This document shows, in pieces, positions 11,355 through 21,941 of a DNA stretch of 64,000 nt. The DNA lies in NCBI GenBank assembly GCA_022575985.1, contig JAKSXM010000014.1:8122001-8186000 (forward strand). Direction: 5' to 3'. The position numbers and the translations under genes were made by a program. Origin of the DNA: Anagrus nilaparvatae. Lineage: Eukaryota > Arthropoda > Insecta > Hymenoptera > Mymaridae. Position 1 is the stretch's first letter. Each line of letters begins with the position of its first letter. Below the pieces are notes generated by a model that did not search any database, was not told the DNA's origin, and saw only the letters and a list, made by a program, of their open reading frames with translations.

Positions 11355-12923
11355 ATGGATTCACAAGATAATACGCAAGGTAATTTACCATTACAGTGTT
11401 TTACTTTAAACAAATGCAATACCAACTCAGTAGTAAAAGGAGTATGCATAAACTGTGGCAACGCCTACCACGCCAGTTGTCTGAAAAAAATTAAAAACAT
11501 ATCGAATTTAAAAGGCTTCTTAATTAAATGTTGTGAAAAAAAAAGACAAAGTAACATCAATAATAAATCTAATGATGAACTAAATTCCTCTACTAATAAT
11601 TTAGAACTTCAAAAACTTATTGATAAATATGAAATAGAATTAAAATCTTTTAAAAATAAATATGGTGAGGCAGTTTTAAAATATAATAATATCATAACTG
11701 ATCTTGATAATACTGATATTAAAAATAAATACATTGAATTAGAAAAAAATTATAATACTATCTTAGAAGAAAATACTCAACTTAGATTAAATACCTTGAA
11801 TAAAAATAATAATAGTACAATTGAAGAACTTGAAAAAAGATATCAAGACCTGTTAGAAGAAAATAAACAAATAAGTGAAAATTCTTTAAAAAAATACACT
11901 TATGATATTAATGAATTAACAGATAATGATTTGAAATCTAGTGATAGTCAAAAATTTTTACTAAGAGAAAATAAATTATTGTTCAAATTAAATAGTGAAT
12001 TGGAGGAAAAATGTGCAATACTCAAAGAAAACATTAATTTATTAAAATCTAATTATAATAAACAACCTTTTATCGCTAACAATAATAATAATAATAATAA
12101 TAATAATTATAATAATAATAATAAAATAAATAATGTAAATAAATCCTACAGTGAAGCATTAATATCTGAGTATAAAAAAAACTCTATTTTATGTCTTAAA
12201 CCTAATAACATCAATACTGCAATCCAAGATATTAAAACTATCATCTCACCAGCAGAACTTAATGTTAAACTAAACTACATTAAACAACAAAAAAGTGGAA
12301 ATGTCCTTATCAATTGTGACAATGAAGAAGCTAAAAAAAAAATAATTAATACTATAAATACTCAAACTAACAAATTTCAACTAATAGAAAATATAATAAA
12401 AATGCCTTCTGTTAAAATAATTGGTATTTGTGAACAACTCTTCTCAGAAGATTATAATACCATTGAAAATTTTATAAAAAAAAAAAATAATTTAGAAAAT
12501 CTTAATGGAATTTTTAAAATACAGTACATATATAACAATAAAAAAACTAATTACAAGACTATTTATGCTAATTGCAGTGGTGAAATCTTTAAACATCTTA
12601 TTACTATTGGTAGAATCTACTTAGAATGGGGATCCTACAGACTCTATGAAGATTATGGACTTGGAAGATGTTCCAAGTGTTGTGCTTATGGCCACTCAAT
12701 GAACAAATGCCTTAATGAACACATCTGCACCTATTGCGCAGGTGGACATAGCAGTAATAATTGCAAGTATAAACAATATAAAAAATGCGCAAATTGTCTT
12801 AGTTATAATATTAAAAATAAAAGTAATTTAAACATAAATCATTACGCTCACGATTATATTAACTGTCATACATATAATAAACTTAAACGCAATAAAATCA
12901 ATTTTATTCAATATGATTCATGA
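11355..12923 (+). CDS. LINE ORF1 protein (PHD-like finger, coiled coil, zinc knuckles)
   Basis: This is the gag-like RNA-binding protein of a non-LTR retrotransposon and would coat the element RNA in the ribonucleoprotein particle. Seen: a Cys/His-rich N-terminal finger at about residues 14-45 with a C-x2-C-x4-H-x2-C core, as in PHD-type ORF1 proteins of the CR1 group. A long charged coiled-coil region follows (about 80-235), then an asparagine run encoded by AAT repeats (about 12080-12130). The C terminus has two CCHC knuckles starting at Cys439 and Cys458, plus a further C-x2-C pair near 478. I chose ATG 11355 (MDSQDN); an in-frame ATG at 11280 would add 25 residues. The stop overlaps the ORF2 start by 11 nt, which suggests coupled translation. 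The frame is undamaged. Confidence 0.85.
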   Translation: MDSQDNTQGNLPLQCFTLNKCNTNSVVKGVCINCGNAYHASCLKKIKNISNLKGFLIKCCEKKRQSNINNKSNDELNSSTNNLELQKLIDKYEIELKSFKNKYGEAVLKYNNIITDLDNTDIKNKYIELEKNYNTILEENTQLRLNTLNKNNNSTIEELEKRYQDLLEENKQISENSLKKYTYDINELTDNDLKSSDSQKFLLRENKLLFKLNSELEEKCAILKENINLLKSNYNKQPFIANNNNNNNNNNYNNNNKINNVNKSYSEALISEYKKNSILCLKPNNINTAIQDIKTIISPAELNVKLNYIKQQKSGNVLINCDNEEAKKKIINTINTQTNKFQLIENIIKMPSVKIIGICEQLFSEDYNTIENFIKKKNNLENLNGIFKIQYIYNNKKTNYKTIYANCSGEIFKHLITIGRIYLEWGSYRLYEDYGLGRCSKCCAYGHSMNKCLNEHICTYCAGGHSSNNCKYKQYKKCANCLSYNIKNKSNLNINHYAHDYINCHTYNKLKRNKINFIQYDS

Positions 12924-15795
12924 GAACTCTAACTTGGATACTAGTAATGATATTTCAAATTTAAATTTTTTTCCTGAAGTTCTTACTCACAATTTAGCTG
13001 ATTTAAATAATGAATTGTTTTCTCCTATGATTAATACTCAGTTAATCATAGCTCACTTTAATGTTCAAAGTCTGAATTCAAAATATGAACTTTTAGAATC
13101 CTTTATTTCATCCCTAAATCACAAACCTCATGTAATTATTTGTACTGAAACTAGAATAATAGAATTTTTAAATTATTTTTCCTTAGATAATTACGTACAT
13201 TATTATAATGATAGCAAATTTAATTTATGTGATGGAGTAGTTGTATATATTTTAAAAACTTTAGAACATACCGTCACTATTGAAACAATTGAAATGTTAA
13301 AATTATTAAAAGTTAAAATTAAGATTAATGATTTTGAATTGAATGTCTCTGCTGCATATCGTTCACATGATATTAATAAAAAAAAATTTAATGAATTAAT
13401 CGAAACTTATCTAAACAAATCTTATAATTTAATTAATCATTTCATAATAGGTGATTTTAATATGAATATTATGAATAATGATTATGAGAATAATACTTTT
13501 CTTGGTCACATGTTATCTAATGGATTTTTACCTCTAATTAATTCGGTCACTAGACCTAATACACAAATTTCAAAAGGCACGTGCATAGATAACATCTTTG
13601 CAAAAACTACATTTACTTGTAAATCTATTGTACATAATCAACTATTTTCTGATCACTATCCAATTTTTGCAATAGTAGATACTAATAAAAATTTTACTAA
13701 CATTGACTCAAATGAGTATAATTATATTGATTATAAAAAACTCTTCTCAGCAGCCTCTTTAATAAATTGGGAAAATATTTTAAACTTTAATGATCCCAAT
13801 ATTGCTCTAACTGAGTTGAAATATTACATAAATAAATCTATACTAACTGCTACTAAAAAAAAAACTAACAAGATCTATGATAAAAAACTTGATAAGAAAA
13901 GAAAGGAATGGATGACTAAGGGTTTGTTAATATCCATCAATCATAAAGAGCAATTATATAATCTAGTTAAAAAAAATAAGAAAAGCCTTAATCTAAAAAA
14001 ATATTACAACAAATTCTGTAAAATATTAAAAAAAGTCATTATAGATGCTAAAAATCTAAACGATTCTATCATTGCCAGTAAAAATTTAAATAATTCGAAA
14101 AAAATATGGAATTTTATAAACAAAAAACTTGGTAAAAATAATTCCAAATCTACTGAAATTAAAACAATTAATAGTAATAATGATATTCTTACTGATAAAA
14201 GCCAAATAGCTGCCTGCTTCAATAATCACTATAACACTGTTGGTTTAAAACTTGCAAATAAAATCCCTGACTCAATTGTCGATTTATCTAATATTAACCA
14301 TAATTTGGATTCTATATTTATGAAAAGCACAAATCCTAAAGAAATATCAAATCTTATCAAAAATTTGAATGATAAAAGTGGTGGAGTTGATAATATTAAT
14401 GTGAAGATGCTTAAAACACTCTCTACTTTTATAGTAAAACCTTTAACTTTCATATTTAATACTTGTATAGCCAGCGGTATCTGGCCAACTGATCTTAAAA
14501 AAGCAGACATTATTCCAGTATTTAAGTCTGGTGATAAAAGTGCTATGATTAACTATAGGCCAATATCACTTATATCCAATATTGCTAAGATCTTCGAAAA
14601 AGTTATTTTCATTAGATTATCTTCTTTTTTTAATAAAAACAAAACAATTTCTGAAAATCAATTTGGCTTTCTGGCTGGTATAGGAACTAAACAGGCGCTG
14701 CATAAAGTTACTGATTTGATCTATAATGGACTAAATGAGAAACAAGCAGTGCTTGGAACATTCTTAGACCTCTCAAAAGCTTTTGATACGGTTAACCATC
14801 ATATATTGTTAAAAAAAATGGAAAGATATGGAGTCAGGGGCACGCCATTAAACCTTTTTAAAAATTACTTACTGAATCGTCAGCATGCTGTTAAGCTTGG
14901 GGATACAAGAAGTGATTATGTTATCACTAATGTTGGAGTACCTCAAGGTTCTATTTTAGGCCCTTATTTGTTTCTCATATACATTAATGATCTACTCAGT
15001 CTTGTTCCCAGAGTCTTTTCTTATGCTGATGATACAGCAGTTTTCACTATTGAGAAAAATTGGAATTTAGCTAATTCAGCAATGATGGATTCGCTTGGAT
15101 TGATTAATAAATGGTTTATGGACAATAAATTAACACTCAATCTAGATAAGTCCAGTTTTATCACTTTTGGTAACTATGCAAATAGCTTACCAAAAAATAA
15201 TTATTCTATCACAATCTCTGATTATAAGTTAACTAGAGTATCGTCTTGTAAGTATTTGGGTATATATTTTGACCAACACATGCGTTGGGATAATCATACA
15301 CAAAACCTACTAAAACGAATTAAATATCTATTATTTATTTTCTATAAGCTTAGGCATATTAATAAAAAAGTACTAAAGATTATGTATTATTCTTTGTTTC
15401 TTGGTGTAGTGTCATATGCTATTTCCATCTGGGGATGTGCATATGATAATAGACTAAAAATTTTGCAGAGCTTTCAAAAAAAAATTATTAAAATTATAAA
15501 AATAGATCCTTCGCAATTCTTGAATTTAAAACAGCTTTTCAAGCTCAATGCTTTAGCACACTATTATGATGATCTTAAAAACTTATATATAAATTCTACT
15601 TTCAGTACTAGAAAAGATCATATCAAGTTACCTACTATAAACAAATCTGTTTACAAAAAAAGCCCTTACATTATATCCTTAAAACTTTATAATTTACTCC
15701 CAAAAAACTTTAAACTTCTTAATGTATCTAATTCTAAAGTTTTAAAAAAGAGACTCGTAGAACCTTTGAGCATTTTAAATCAGTTTAATAATTAA
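12913..15795 (+). CDS. LINE ORF2: endonuclease and reverse transcriptase
   Basis: This is the enzyme that nicks target DNA and copies the element RNA at the nick. The 960-residue frame is intact. Seen: an apurinic-type endonuclease at about residues 45-255, with N-x-Q-S-L near the start, an acidic CTET motif, GDFNMN at about 180 and the catalytic SDH of FSDHYP at about 246. The reverse transcriptase has the RPISL block near 549, the first catalytic aspartates in FLDLSKAFD at about 617, a GVPQGSILGP block, and YADD at about 704. No RNase H or retroviral protease is present. Phrases such as FDTVNHHILL and the PHD-type ORF1 place it in the CR1/L2/Daphne-like group rather than R1 or RTE; the clade is inferred from memory. 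With ORF1 also open, this could be a young, possibly active copy. Confidence 0.92.
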   Translation: MIHENSNLDTSNDISNLNFFPEVLTHNLADLNNELFSPMINTQLIIAHFNVQSLNSKYELLESFISSLNHKPHVIICTETRIIEFLNYFSLDNYVHYYNDSKFNLCDGVVVYILKTLEHTVTIETIEMLKLLKVKIKINDFELNVSAAYRSHDINKKKFNELIETYLNKSYNLINHFIIGDFNMNIMNNDYENNTFLGHMLSNGFLPLINSVTRPNTQISKGTCIDNIFAKTTFTCKSIVHNQLFSDHYPIFAIVDTNKNFTNIDSNEYNYIDYKKLFSAASLINWENILNFNDPNIALTELKYYINKSILTATKKKTNKIYDKKLDKKRKEWMTKGLLISINHKEQLYNLVKKNKKSLNLKKYYNKFCKILKKVIIDAKNLNDSIIASKNLNNSKKIWNFINKKLGKNNSKSTEIKTINSNNDILTDKSQIAACFNNHYNTVGLKLANKIPDSIVDLSNINHNLDSIFMKSTNPKEISNLIKNLNDKSGGVDNINVKMLKTLSTFIVKPLTFIFNTCIASGIWPTDLKKADIIPVFKSGDKSAMINYRPISLISNIAKIFEKVIFIRLSSFFNKNKTISENQFGFLAGIGTKQALHKVTDLIYNGLNEKQAVLGTFLDLSKAFDTVNHHILLKKMERYGVRGTPLNLFKNYLLNRQHAVKLGDTRSDYVITNVGVPQGSILGPYLFLIYINDLLSLVPRVFSYADDTAVFTIEKNWNLANSAMMDSLGLINKWFMDNKLTLNLDKSSFITFGNYANSLPKNNYSITISDYKLTRVSSCKYLGIYFDQHMRWDNHTQNLLKRIKYLLFIFYKLRHINKKVLKIMYYSLFLGVVSYAISIWGCAYDNRLKILQSFQKKIIKIIKIDPSQFLNLKQLFKLNALAHYYDDLKNLYINSTFSTRKDHIKLPTINKSVYKKSPYIISLKLYNLLPKNFKLLNVSNSKVLKKRLVEPLSILNQFNN

Positions 15796-16200
15796 GTAAG
15801 ATATGCATAATGATTTATTATTGAAATTATACTTGCAATGTATTAAATTGTATTTAGTAAATATATTTTATTTTAATTTTGAGTATTTGAAATTTATATT
15901 AATATTTATTTATGTATAGACTACTAGTCATTTTTACTATTGTTTTTTATAATACTAAATGTTTAATTTTATTTTTGTATTTAAATTTTATTTTATTTTA
16001 TTTTTTTTTTTTTTTCTTTATCTACTATTTACTTTAAGAATTTATTTAATTGATTTACCTTTCCTCGCACAGTCAAACTTTGATTTGACTCTGAGGATAC
16101 GGAAATGTTTTGTATATTACTCAAATTTGTTTATGTACAATTTTCTGTATTTTATATTGGTTAATAAAATAATAAATAATAATAATAATACAAACAGTTA
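15796..16200 (+). other. LINE 3' untranslated region with hairpin and AAT tail
   Basis: It starts directly after the ORF2 stop and contains a stem-loop at 16063-16096 (AGTCAAA pairing with TTTGACT, and an outer CCTC/GAGG). It ends in an (AAT)n-like run at about 16165-16190. A 3' stem-loop followed by short tandem repeats is typical of the template end read by CR1-group reverse transcriptases. The 80-codon frame at 15959 is low-complexity and not regarded as a gene. Confidence 0.65.
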
Positions 16201-16789
16201 ATTTTTTTTAATAATTAATTTATTTATTTTTTTATGTATCAAAGATTAAATTAAATGGAAAGAAAATCATATCAACATTCTAAATCTATATGAATGACAA
16301 GATGCATATCGTCAACTCTCTCTATAGACACACTCTGTATATTAAAGTATACCGTGGCGCCGCCTCTCTCAGTGAATTCCGAGTTGCGCAGTACAGTTTA
16401 AAATTACTGAATTTAAAATATTATTAATTTAATGAAATATTTCATTGATTCAATAACTATACTATTAATTTAATAGAATATTTCATTGCTATATTTCAAT
16501 GAAATCAAACCTATTAAACTAATGGAATATTTGTCTCAGTGTACAACTTCCCATGTTAACCAAAACATTTTTGGTTGGTTTTACTTTTTGGTATAAGTGT
16601 CATCTTTCATACGCCATAAACCAAAATTTTTTACCACTAATTCTTTCATCACTATAGCCAATTAACCAAATAGTCATTTTTTGTTAAAAACAACTAATAT
16701 TTAAAATGCTGCCAAATTTGTAATTTCTGACGTAAATGGGTTTTATAGTTCTGAAAAAATTTTTCTCATTTCCTTGATTCGTTTTTGAA

Positions 16790-19660
16790 AAATGGCTCTT
16801 CAAAGTTAACATTTACTATAGGCCTGGAGCATGGTTTTATTTGCGATTTTTTTGAAAGCATGTTCATGGAATTTTTCGACGGTACTTTTAGTTTTTGGGG
16901 TCGCTGATTCCAAATCCGAAGTCCGTTTTGACCTAACCTGGTCCAATTTCGCGTAATTAACCATTTTAGGTCATTTTGTTTTTTTGCCATTTTTTGTTAA
17001 AATTTTTAATATATTACCATTTTTCTCACACTACACTAATGTTTTTTGGGTTTCTATACCTAATTATCATATAATATAGTATATCTACTCATACAAAAAA
17101 AAATGGTAGCCCATAATAGGGATTCTTAGGCTATTTTTCACGCTTTTTGGGCTAATTTTAGCTATTGTTATGAAATAATACCAATTTTTATCTACAGTTT
17201 CTGTTTTTTGAGTATTTTAAGGTAGCTAAATACAAATATTATTTTTAATTTATCTAAAAACGCCGCAGTAGCCCATAATAGGCACTTATAGGCTGTTTAT
17301 GAATTTATAATTTTATAATTATAATTTTATAATTACAAAAACGGACAAAACATTTGCAAGTATTAAAACTATTTTTTTTTAAATTCTGAAAAATTAATCC
17401 AAAACTGCCTATTGTGGGCTAGTAGTCCGTTTTTTGTAATTATAAAATTATAAATTTATAACACTACTCGTTTAAAAAAAGTAACGTATTATAAAATACC
17501 ATTAAAAGGATGAGAATACCCGTGAATCGCCTATTATGGGCCACTGGACATTATTTGTTTTAAAAAAAATGTGTTATTTGAGTTTAGTGACCCGAAAGCC
17601 ACAAGCTGTAGAAAAAATTTGGTATTATTTCATAAAAATAGCTTAAATTACCCCAAAAACGTTAAAAACAGCCTATAAGTGCCTATTTATGGGCTACTGC
17701 GGCGTTTTTAGATAAATTAAAAATAATATTTGTATTTAACTACCTTAAGGGCGAGTCAGATCAGATTAGTCAAACATACGACAGTCATGCCTACTCGTAT
17801 TTACTTGGTCACTAAAATAAAAAAAAATTCAACTTACGCGCTAAATTTGATTTTTTAAAACATGCTGAAATATTGAAAAGGTAATCAAAAAAATATTGTC
17901 TTTCCCAAAGTATTTAGTAAAATTTTTGCATTTAGCAATTAAATTAGAAATCAAGCATTCTAAAAAAGCAATTTTTTTCAGATCATTATTGAATTTTATT
18001 CTGATCTTTTTTTTTAATTTTATATTATTATTTTCTAAAAATAAGAACATAAAAAAATTTTTTTTTTTTTTTTTTTTTTTTCAAACAAAAGTAATTTTGC
18101 AGAAAAAATACATAAGTATCCTTTTTTTAAATACTTGCAAAATATTTTTATTAAACCAAATCAGTCTTTATTAATCCACGCACCAAATAATAAAATAAAT
18201 AATTAATTTTTTTTTAATTTATGCAAGTATTAAAATACTTTATTTTAAAGCAATATCATCTAGCATGCATTGCTTTTTTTGTACTCGCAACGAGTGAAAA
18301 ATGCCAAAAAATTTTATATAAATATACGTACATGCACAATAAAAAAATATACACAAGATTTGTCAATAATTTATAAACTGAACATGCCAATACTAAAACA
18401 AATCTGTATAATTATATAAATAATGATATGCATATAAAATATTAACATTTTTTTCAAACACAATAAAGAACGCATAATAAAATTATTTCACAGGTTATTA
18501 TACGAAAAGCTGCATATTTAAATAAATCCTTATTTTTAAAGATACTAATTTTTAGGAATAAAATATTTTACTAAACTATTCAGAATGATTTAAAAGTTAT
18601 ATTTATTTATTTAATAAAAATTTTTTTAAATGCACAGAGTTAATATTTACACGTGTTCCTTATACTAGTTTTATACTATACAGTATAGTATGGCATATCC
18701 TGTACTAACACAATCTCATATGATTTTAGTGCATATATACACCACACTGTACATAATTACTAACACATCCTTGCATAAAATTTAAGTGTCCTCATAGGGA
18801 GTGTTTAAAAAATAAAATCGAGGAGGACACTAAAAGTCGCAGTCAGTACCAGAAATTGTCATGTTACTCTTATCGTCATAACCCACTAATGAACATTACT
18901 TTTGTAAATAAAAAATAATTCGCTTAAAATTTTCAAAAACTCCCAAAAGGAAAACATAAAAAAATGATTTACGAATCGATTGGCACCGTTTTAAATACTT
19001 TTTTGTAGACTTATTTGTAAAATTTTTGTTTGGAAAATTTGATCTTGCTCGGATTTATTTTTTCAAACAAAAATTTTTGCATATTAATCTGCAAAATAAT
19101 ACATCAAATCTACTATTGTATTTATAAACCATTTTATAATGTTTTCCTTTTTTTAGAATTTTGATTAACGGCGGTAATTCGGAGAAAAATGCAATTTTCT
19201 GCAGCAAAACGATGAAAAGTCGGTAATGGGATCTGACTTGCCCTTAAAATACTCAAAAAACAGAAGCTGTAGATAAAAATTGGTATTATTTCATAAAAAT
19301 AGCTAAAATTAGCCCAAAAAGCGTGAAAAATAGCCTAAGAATCCCTATTATGGGCTACCATTTTTTTTTGTATGAGTAGATATACTATATTATATGATAA
19401 TTAGGTATAGAAACCCAAAAAACATTAGTGTAGTGTGAGAAAAATGGTAATATACTAAAAATTATAACAAAAAATGGCAAAAAAACGTTAAAAATGACCT
19501 AACATTGGCAATTACGCAAAATTGGACCAGGTTAGGTCAAAACGGATTTCGGATTTGGAATCAGCGACCCCACAAACTATATATACCGTCAAAAAATTCC
19601 ATGGACATACTTTTAAAAAAAATCGCAAATAAAACCATGCTCCAGGCCTATACTAATTAA
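16790..19660. mobile_element. Foldback element with ~690-bp arms, interrupted
   Basis: The sequence from about 16790 to about 17480 is repeated inverted from about 17480 to 17744 and, after an interruption, from 19248 to about 19660. Landmarks: GGCCTGGAGCATGGTTTTAT at 16820 against its complement near 19635; CAGCGACCCC / GGGGTCGCTG; GCAGTAGCCCATAATAGGCA at about 17267 against its complement near 17690. A module GCCTATT(A/G)TGGGCTA recurs in both orientations. No transposase frame is seen. Outer ends are not sharply defined and no target duplication was found. Confidence 0.75.
17749..19243. mobile_element. TTAA-flanked DNA element (piggyBac- or Kolobok-type target)
   Basis: The 1495-bp insert begins GGGCGAGTCAGATC and ends GATCTGACTTGCCC (13 of 14 inverted match) and is flanked on both sides by TTAA (17745-17748, 19244-19247). 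The intact site is preserved in the opposite arm of the surrounding foldback, where GAGTATTTTAAGGTAGCT (17210-17227) carries a single TTAA. The interior is AT-rich with a T run at 18058-18080 and no transposase, so the element is non-autonomous. TTAA targeting is known for piggyBac and Kolobok; the ends alone do not decide which. Confidence 0.85.
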
Positions 19661-20279
19661 AAATGAACTTTTTTAAAAAATCGTAAAATTGGGACTGTGC
19701 TTTCAAATTATCATATCTAGTTAACAAATAATTGAAAAGGGTAAAATAAAGAAGTTTTGGAAATTTGAAGCTTGTACAAATTAACTGTCGAGGTTGCCGC
19801 TTTGAATTAAAGATTACAAAAAAACCCTATTTTATAACATTGTCGTATTTTGTAGTTATTCAGTATTTTGCTATTTCTTTTATTTCTATAGCGTTATGGA
19901 AACATCCAAAATTTTTCTTAAAAGGGGGTCTTTAGTAAAATTTCTCGAGGAATCCGAAAATTTGGTCAAAATTTTCATTTGGTGACAAGGAAATCCGGAA
20001 AATTGAAAATGAAAAATTTCATGAAAATGGGAAATATTGAAATGGATTTTTAAGTAATTAAAAGGCAAATACTCGCTAAAATTTTTTTTTTATTAAAAAG
20101 TACATACAAAAACAAAAATTTTAAGACCGGTAAGGAAAAAAAAAAAGTTACGACTGTATGAAAAATCTGCGTTTGAAAAAAAATGAGTTTTCTCAGTTTT
20201 TCCAATTTTCCGGTTTTCCTTGGCGTTTTTTTGAAAAAATAGTGGCATATTCGTATTCAGCGGGAAATTTTACATAAGA
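19661..20279. other. Noncoding flank between two foldback elements
   Basis: No supported gene. It contains repeats of (G/A)AAATTTC and GGAAAATTG-type words. CAATGTTATAAAATAGGG appears inverted near 19830 and matches about 10218, which hints that a larger old inverted pair encloses 10.2-19.85 kb. Confidence 0.4.
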
Positions 20280-21905
20280 CAAGGGGTTCTCCACTCGGAA
20301 TTGTGTAACAATTCCACGGCAATTCCAATTCTAAATAATTCCAAACAATTCTAATTCTCGACAATTCCAAACAATTACATATGTTTTACGCGCGGCGGGC
20401 TCGCCTGGTAGTGGGGATATGAACGGATAAAAGAAAAGAGAAAAAGGGAATAACTATTATAATTATTAAATAATTATTAAATTAAATAAATAATTTTTAA
20501 TATAGTCGGGCCGCCACTAATGTATTTTGAAACCCAATTTTTTATTTTTTAGGCCCGTGGATAAAAATAGGTGTATTTTATGTTTTTTGACCTGCTAAAT
20601 CCGAACCCGGGGTCTATTTTGACCAAAGAGTGACAGATCAATTGCTAGTGTATTTTATAATATGTAATCAAGTTACGTGTATTTTTTTATACCCTAAATA
20701 CAAAGGCTATTCCCAGATAAGAAGGGAGCTCCGGCCCACGAAACCGATTGCCGTGAAATTTTCAGGGCATACTTTGGGTACCAAAAAATCACCTTTCACC
20801 TGTATAGGGACTTCCGAATGCCCTTCGTTACGTCCCTAACCTTAAAAAGTCATTTTTTTAGGTTTTTAGCAAATTTAATAAATTTTCGATAAATTTTACT
20901 ACATTTAAAGACACGTAAGATGTAGGGCTAGTTAAAAGTGACTTTTTTACACATAAAATAACTCACTTAAGGTTGAATCAGGTGGATAGAAATAGAATTA
21001 CTAAATGTTAATAATTACTTTTTCGTATAAAAACTGAGTGCGACACTAAGTTACGTGTATTTTTTTATACCCTGAATACAAATTTAAAGCTCAATTTCAT
21101 TAAAAATTATACTGACGATTGCTTAACAATTTTTAATTAATTAATTGTTTAAACAATTAGGAAATGTTAATAATTACTTTTTTGAATTACTACTGAGTGC
21201 GACACTAAGTTACATACATTTTTTTATACGCTGGATACGAATTTAAAGCTCAATTTCGATGAAAATTATGCAGGTGGTTGTTTAAACAATTTGTAAATGT
21301 TGATTACTTTTTTTGATTAAGACTGAGTGCGGAACTAATAAGTTATATGTATTTTTTTATATCCTGAAAGCAAAATAAAGATTATTTTTACGAAAAATTA
21401 AAAGGGGTGAATGTTTACTATAATATATTGAATACACTTATAGTATCAAGGGCGCAAAAGTTTCGGTACTAGCGTGGTCACTAGAACGAGTGCTCAGTGT
21501 AGCTGAGCTCTATAGTGATAGGAGCTCAGGCTATTTCCTGATGTATATTAAACGGAAATATTCTCTTTCCAGGTTTTCAATCAAGGAATTTATAGTTCTT
21601 TTTTTGGTATACAAATTCCGGAATTTGAAACCCGAAATTCGTAGATTTAAGACCATCGATTTATTTCTATTTTACAATTTAGAAAAACGATCCAGTTACC
21701 CTCAATAGGCAACTTTTGGTTGATTTTAGCAATTTTGTGGGGATTTTTATTAAATATTTACAATTTCATAGTTAATTAACACATAAAATATTTCGTTGAT
21801 CCACAATAGGCAAATTTTGGTAACTTCTAACAGTTTATTTGGAATTTTCCTTGATTATATGTTCTTAGGCTCACTTAACACTAGCATGATATCCAATTTT
21901 TTCCA
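20280..21905. repeat. Left arm of the giant inverted repeat
   Basis: It pairs with 28157-29869. It contains a row of ~135-bp subrepeats (about 20980-21420) sharing GAGTGCGACACTAAGTTA and GTATTTTTTTATACCCTGAA, each followed by palindromic GTTTAAACAATT words. A 72-codon frame at 21490-21708 exists only because both arms carry the same sequence; it has no recognisable domain. Confidence 0.85.
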
Positions 21906-21941
21906 GATATGGACCAATCACCCACAATATAAAAAAATGAC

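Larger units (their letters stand above)
10263..16541. mobile_element. TA-flanked element with CACTGAGA inverted ends, containing a LINE
   Basis: The left end CACTGAGAAAAACG and right end TTGTCTCAGTG are inverted repeats. Similarity continues about 130 bp inward as alternating AATGAAATATTTCATT-type palindromes, for example TTTCATTGAAAT(G/A)TAGCAATG on both sides. The element is flanked by TA at 10261-10262 and 16542-16543, as with Tc1/mariner-like and other TA-targeting elements. No transposase is visible. Most of the interior is a LINE, so it looks like a small MITE that received a retrotransposon. Confidence 0.65.

Noticed and set aside
14004..14510. Minus-strand frames opposite LINE ORF2
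   Set aside because: They are shadows of an AT-rich coding strand and show no motifs.
21490..21708. A 72-codon frame found almost identically in both arms of the giant foldback (also 28331-28549)
   Set aside because: Its duplication follows from the inverted repeat, and it has no recognisable domain or upstream signal. Two differences between arms change residues, which does not point to selection.
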